In this document: positions 5,757 through 7,039 of the stretch, piece after piece
How the letters are laid out: every line of letters begins with the position of its first letter
How positions within the stretch are numbered: the first letter of the stretch is position 1
Assembly (NCBI GenBank): GCA_002774055.1
Contig: PEZL01000031.1
Location: 1 to 7,039, forward strand
Direction of reading: 5' to 3'
From: Candidatus Tagabacteria bacterium CG09_land_8_20_14_0_10_41_14
GTDB lineage: Bacteria > Patescibacteriota > Minisyncoccia > JAHISW01 > Tagabacteraceae
DNA length: 7,039 bases
Position numbers and translations under genes: made by a program
Notes under the pieces: generated by a model
The model's database searches: none
Told to the model about the DNA's origin: nothing
Seen by the model: the letters and a program-made list of their open reading frames with translations, nothing else

Positions 5757-6275
5757 ATGTTTCTGTCTAGTAAAAAATTGTTAATTACGGCGGGGGTGGT
5801 GTTTTTCGTTATCTTATTTTTGGTTTTCTTTCTGGTGTTTTTGGATTTTCGCATTGCCGTCCAAAAAAAAATGGTCGTTGAAAGCAAAAAAGAGATGGCT
5901 CTTTACGATAAGCGGATAAATAACCTGAAGGAAATTAAAAAATCTCTGGCGAGAAATCAGGAGAATTATAGCAAGATGGAGAGTGTTTTTTTGGAAGAGG
6001 ACTCCTTGGTTGTTTTTATACAGGAAATGGAATCTCTGGCCCGGCATTGCGGAGCGGCGCTTGATATAAAGGGTGTGGTTTTTAATTCTCAGAACAATAA
6101 GTATCCTTCTTTTACAATTTTTTTGAAGGGTTCTTTTTCTTCCATTTATAATTATTTGTATTTGTTGGAGAACAGCAAATATCAGGTGGCTTTCGGGCGT
6201 TTAAATTTGCAAGAAGAGGGAGATGGGTCCTGGGGCGCGAGTTTAGTTCTTAATTTTTTGAGTTTCTCCCCCTAA
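5757..6275 (+). CDS. pilO: PilO-like type IV pilus assembly protein
   Basis: The 172-residue protein has a membrane segment at about 8-30, a helical coiled coil (35-75, rich in Lys and Glu) and a small alpha/beta domain (81-172). That domain has the PilO-type layout: VFIQEMESLARHCGAALDIK (86-105), then a strand and helix, FLKGSFSSIYNYLYLLENS (122-140). Position right after pilN and the topology make PilO clear despite weak sequence conservation. The ATG lies 1 base after the pilN TAG and has AAGGA about 9 bases upstream. No pilP or pilQ follows, as expected for a cell without an outer membrane. Confidence 0.85.
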   Translation: MFLSSKKLLITAGVVFFVILFLVFFLVFLDFRIAVQKKMVVESKKEMALYDKRINNLKEIKKSLARNQENYSKMESVFLEEDSLVVFIQEMESLARHCGAALDIKGVVFNSQNNKYPSFTIFLKGSFSSIYNYLYLLENSKYQVAFGRLNLQEEGDGSWGASLVLNFLSFSP

Positions 6276-6290
6276 AAAATAATACCAACA

Positions 6291-6593
6291 ATGCGAACAT
6301 ATACGAATACTACGAATAAAATGCCCACACAAATAATAGAAAAAATTAAAAACATAAAAATCAACCGACTTTTATTGTGGCAATGGGGGGTTGTTGTTTT
6401 TTTGCTTTTAGTCGTTATAATATTGACGATAAACATCCATTTGCTTATCCGCCTTGAAAGCGAAATAACGGAAGATGATGTCGGAATTGTTTTTGTTCCT
6501 GAACAGATTGAAGAAAAGTTGTTGCGTGATGCGATTTTGAGGATTGCGGAAAAAGAGAAAAACTTTGAAGACGCGCTTTCAGTGTCCCCATAG
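6291..6593 (+). CDS. Small single-pass membrane protein ending inside tRNA-Arg
   Basis: I do not recognise this family with certainty. The 100-residue product has a basic N-terminal part (IIEKIKNIKINR, 15-26), one membrane segment (about 31-53) and an acidic, helical C-terminal tail (EEKLLRDAILRIAEKEKNFE, 74-93). It follows pilO by 15 bases and is probably part of the pilus operon. The start is uncertain: ATG 6291 has AATAAT 7 bases upstream but a Thr/Asn-rich beginning encoded by a repetitive CGAA stretch, while ATG 6321 (residue 11, MPTQII) gives a more protein-like N-terminus. Neither has a Shine-Dalgarno. The TAG stop is bases 8-10 of the following tRNA-Arg, and the last two codons lie in its acceptor stem. 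Confidence 0.7.
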   Translation: MRTYTNTTNKMPTQIIEKIKNIKINRLLLWQWGVVVFLLLVVIILTINIHLLIRLESEITEDDVGIVFVPEQIEEKLLRDAILRIAEKEKNFEDALSVSP

Positions 6594-6655
6594 CTCAATG
6601 GATAGAGTAGCGGCCTTCTAAGCCGTTGATCCAGGTTCGAATCCTGGTGGGGACG
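6584..6655 (+). tRNA. tRNA-Arg (anticodon TCT)
   Basis: A full cloverleaf of 72 bases: acceptor GTCCCCA/TGGGGAC, D arm GCTC...GAGT, anticodon stem GCGGC/GCCGT with loop CTTCTAA, a 4-base variable loop, T arm CCAGG-TTCGAAT-CCTGG, discriminator G. No CCA is encoded. The first 10 bases are also the end of the upstream small gene, and its T8-A9-G10 is that gene's stop codon. It is read by AGA codons. Confidence 0.95.
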
Positions 6656-6673
6656 TAAGGGGTGCATGGAAAG

Positions 6674-6746
6674 GGGCGCGTAGCTCAATCGGCAGAGCGT
6701 CGCGTTTACACCGCGAAGGTACCGGGTTCGAAACCTGGCGCGCCCA
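6674..6746 (+). tRNA. tRNA-Val (anticodon TAC)
   Basis: A full cloverleaf of 73 bases: acceptor GGGCGCG/CGCGCCC, D arm GCTC...GAGC, anticodon stem TCGCG/CGCGA with loop TTTACAC, T arm CCGGG-TTCGAAA-CCTGG with one G-U pair, discriminator A. CCA is not encoded (TGT follows). It lies 18 bases after tRNA-Arg with no terminator or promoter between them, so they are probably cotranscribed. Confidence 0.95.
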
Positions 6747-6755
6747 TGTTATAAT
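6747..6755 (+). promoter_or_regulatory. Extended -10 promoter element directly after tRNA-Val
   Basis: TGTTATAAT is a perfect extended -10 (TG-n-TATAAT). It begins on the base after the tRNA-Val discriminator and ends 6 bases before the ATG at 6762. A start about 7 bases downstream would fall on the ATG itself. The -35 region would be the T-loop TTCGAA of the tRNA, a poor match, so the extended -10 would have to carry the promoter. Confidence 0.5.
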
Positions 6756-6761
6756 GGTTTT

Positions 6762-6986
6762 ATGGAAGAGGAAATAAAAAAAATATTGAATAAAAATCTT
6801 GCGGTTTCCGAAGAAACGCTTAAGATTATAAAAAAGATTCACAGAGTCCAGAGCGTCGGCCGATTTTTGAAAGTTTTTAAATGGTTAATGATAGCCGCTT
6901 TGTCTTTTGGTTTTTATTATTATGTTCAGCCTTATTTTGAAACACTTTGGGGGACATTGAGGGATATACCATTTCCGCCGCGGTAG
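6762..6986 (+). CDS. Small single-pass membrane protein ending inside tRNA-Phe
   Basis: A 74-residue protein with an acidic/basic amphipathic helix (MEEEIKKILNKNLAVSEETL, then KIIKKIHRV), one membrane segment (about 37-57, FLKVFKWLMIAALSFGFYYY region) and a short tail ending in PFPPR. The pattern of a charged helix, then one membrane span with aromatics, is one I recall from small uncharacterised proteins of Patescibacteria; I assign no function. The ATG is preceded by TATAAT only 6 bases away and by no Shine-Dalgarno, so its mRNA is probably leaderless. The TAG stop is bases 8-10 of tRNA-Phe, and the last two codons (CCG CGG) are in the acceptor stem. Confidence 0.7.
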   Translation: MEEEIKKILNKNLAVSEETLKIIKKIHRVQSVGRFLKVFKWLMIAALSFGFYYYVQPYFETLWGTLRDIPFPPR

Positions 6987-7039
6987 CTCAGTGGTAGAGC
7001 ACTTCTCTGAAAAAGAAGGGGTCGTGAGTTCGATTCTCA
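6977..7039 (+). tRNA. tRNA-Phe (anticodon GAA), cut by the window end
   Basis: The first 63 bases are present: acceptor 5' strand GCCGCGG, T8-A9, D arm GCTC...GAGC, anticodon stem CTTCT/AGAAG with loop CTGAAAA, variable GGGTC, T-stem GTGAG, T-loop TTCGATT and CTCA of the 3' T-stem. The last T-stem base, the 3' acceptor strand and discriminator lie beyond the window. Its first 10 bases overlap the upstream small gene. Confidence 0.92.

Noticed and set aside
6272..6688. Minus-strand open frame with a HQDSNLDQRLRRPLLYPLSY-like segment
   Set aside because: It is the antisense of tRNA-Arg and of the small membrane-protein gene; this peptide type is a well-known false protein read across tRNA genes.
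6618..6842. Minus-strand open frame ending in PPGFEPGSTA
   Set aside because: It is antisense to tRNA-Arg and tRNA-Val plus the start of the next gene, again a common tRNA artefact.

Overview
The window is AT-rich, densely packed and very probably from a Candidate Phyla Radiation (Patescibacteria, Parcubacteria-like) genome. The signs are a MurE-type ligase with a TNEDPYDENP stretch where other bacteria have DNPR, a PilM whose N-terminus ends in the FFPFPEYLRMSAVGIDISDRS type, a cysteine-rich lamin-tail surface protein of a kind I associate with these genomes, no visible pilP or pilQ after pilO, and tRNA genes without an encoded CCA. TGA serves as an ordinary stop, so this is not a genetic-code-25 lineage. 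The assignment rests on memory of protein families, not on a search.

Layout. (1) Positions 2-1298, plus strand: the C-terminal end of a murE-type ligase overlaps by 8 bases a membrane-anchored lamin-tail-domain protein. A strong hairpin terminator (1307-1330) closes this pair and also serves the convergent gene. (2) Positions 1331-2608, minus strand: an SbmA/BacA-like peptide transporter with a TTG start, a clear Shine-Dalgarno and its own probable promoter. (3) Positions 2609-2951: a gene-free stretch whose right half holds a tandem 10-bp repeat and two hairpins, in which every non-Watson-Crick pair is G-U when read as plus-strand RNA. (4) Positions 4046-2952, minus strand: a promoter followed by ykuK (RNase H-like), tRNA-Lys(CTT) and a TrmH/SpoU methyltransferase, with 0 and 3 bases between successive genes. 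(5) Positions 4082-7039, plus strand: the type IV pilus assembly genes pilM, pilN and pilO, a small membrane protein, tRNA-Arg(TCT), tRNA-Val(TAC), a second small membrane protein and tRNA-Phe(GAA, cut by the window end). I see no terminator inside this series.

The most striking feature is how protein genes meet tRNA genes. Both small membrane-protein genes end inside the following tRNA: their TAG stop codon is the tRNA's own T8-A9-G10, and their last two codons lie in its acceptor stem. RNase P cleavage at the mature 5' end would remove the stop codon from the mRNA. On the other strand ykuK stops exactly one base before tRNA-Lys, and trmH starts 3 bases after it with no leader of its own. 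So at all three gene-to-tRNA junctions, and at one of the two tRNA-to-gene junctions, tRNA maturation and mRNA integrity must interact. pilM and the last small gene also have a TATAAT box only 6-8 bases before the ATG, which suggests leaderless mRNAs.
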